41,360 bases of DNA from an uncultured Bdellovibrionales bacterium. GTDB lineage: Bacteria > Bdellovibrionota > Bdellovibrionia > Bdellovibrionales > Bdellovibrionaceae. The stretch spans positions 1 to 41,360 of the forward strand of contig CAIYID010000052.1 of assembly GCA_903926205.1 (NCBI GenBank). Direction: 5' to 3'. Position 1 is the stretch's first letter. Each line of letters starts with the position of its first letter. This document shows positions 41,180 to 41,360 of this stretch, piece by piece. Under the pieces are notes generated by a model, which was not told the origin of the DNA, searched no databases, and saw only the letters and a list, made by a program, of their open reading frames with translations. The translations under genes were made by a program, and so were the position numbers.

Positions 41180-41326
41180 ATGCCCCCAATCGTTCACGAA
41201 CCTATCATTGGATTGCCCGATTGGCCGATTTCGTCTGAAATCCACCGCCCAATTTCATCGAGATGTACCAGTCAATTTCATGCAAGTGCACCACCCGATT
41301 TCATCGTAATGCACCACTTGTATTGA
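41180..41326 (+). other. Possible gene start cut by repeats
   Basis: An extended -10-like TGTTAGAAT (41133-41141), an AAAAGGA site and an ATG at 41180 look like a real gene start (M-P-P-I-V-H-E-P-I-I-G-L-P-D-W-P). After about 15 codons the frame runs into the degenerate repeats and stops at 41326, giving 48 codons in all. It may be the 5' end of a gene disrupted by an insertion, or a chance frame. Confidence 0.25.
41227..41318. repeat. Four degenerate 23-24-bp repeats (IS21-like end?)
   Basis: Four copies of a unit like C-C-G-A-T-T-T-C-A-T-C-G-x3-A-T-G-C-A-C-C-A begin at 41227, 41251, 41274 and 41297, spaced 24, 23 and 23 bp. Units 2 to 4 are closest. No transposase lies within the window. 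Multiple repeats of about 20 bp at the ends are a known trait of IS21-family elements, so the right edge may enter one or carry its remnant. Confidence 0.5.
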
Positions 41327-41360
41327 ATTTGAGGAATATTTCCCAGAGCGTCAGAGACAA

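Overview
The window looks like chromosomal DNA of a predatory, flagellated Gram-negative bacterium of the Bdellovibrio type (Bdellovibrionota). This is an inference from content: a TolQR-like motor next to thrombospondin-type-3/von Willebrand lipoproteins, many exported and outer-membrane proteins, lipoproteins whose lipobox ends in F-Q-N-C, a CheR/CheB fusion in a flagellar-type promoter context, and a moderately AT-rich base composition. No 16S rRNA or other firm taxonomic marker is present.

Region 1 (1-9300) is mostly one minus-strand block. A MotA/TolQ/ExbB proton channel and two ExbD/TolR-type proteins (9290 to 7624) form the kind of motor used for gliding in Myxococcus (AglRQS) and its Bdellovibrio relatives. 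After a 299-bp gap come five tightly packed genes: three large paralogous putative lipoproteins (two with a vWA metal-binding domain, all with calcium-type D-x-D-x-D-G repeats) and two tandem Cys-rich secreted paralogues whose C-terminal tails have diverged into (Ala-Pro)n and (Ser-Gly)n. I read this as a motor plus a candidate surface adhesin set.

Region 2 (9466-12230) carries single plus-strand genes for exported proteins: a beta-barrel protein behind a sigma-54-like promoter, a SUMF1-fold lipoprotein behind a structured leader, and a small periplasmic protein. Clear intrinsic terminators follow the first and the last.

Region 3 (12448-17830) holds tRNA-Leu(GAG) with its promoter, an orphan plus-strand terminator suggesting an unannotated small RNA, and the operon cheA-cheW-cheRB, preceded by a very good sigma-28 promoter. 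CheA phosphorylates, CheW couples, and the last protein fuses methyltransferase, two receiver domains and methylesterase in one chain.

Region 4 (18048-28284) has a secreted dienelactone hydrolase, argS, a secreted subtilase with a PA domain, and a complete tripartite RND efflux operon (adaptor, pump, TolC-like channel) whose adaptor lacks the usual helical hairpin.

Region 5 (28544-38534) has an isolated strong hairpin, a repeat lipoprotein, a translationally coupled pair (beta-propeller lipoprotein and beta-barrel), and a plus-strand run of recQ, outer-membrane factor, CusB-like adaptor, CusA pump and cupredoxin, which is a copper/silver export operon coupled to a helicase, followed by a small Cys-rich lipoprotein.

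Region 6 (38540-41360) has a quinone-reductase-like flavoprotein, a GH5 glycosidase lipoprotein with a hairpin over its start site, a small exported protein, and, at the right edge, four 23-24-bp degenerate repeats that resemble the multi-repeat end of an IS21-type element.
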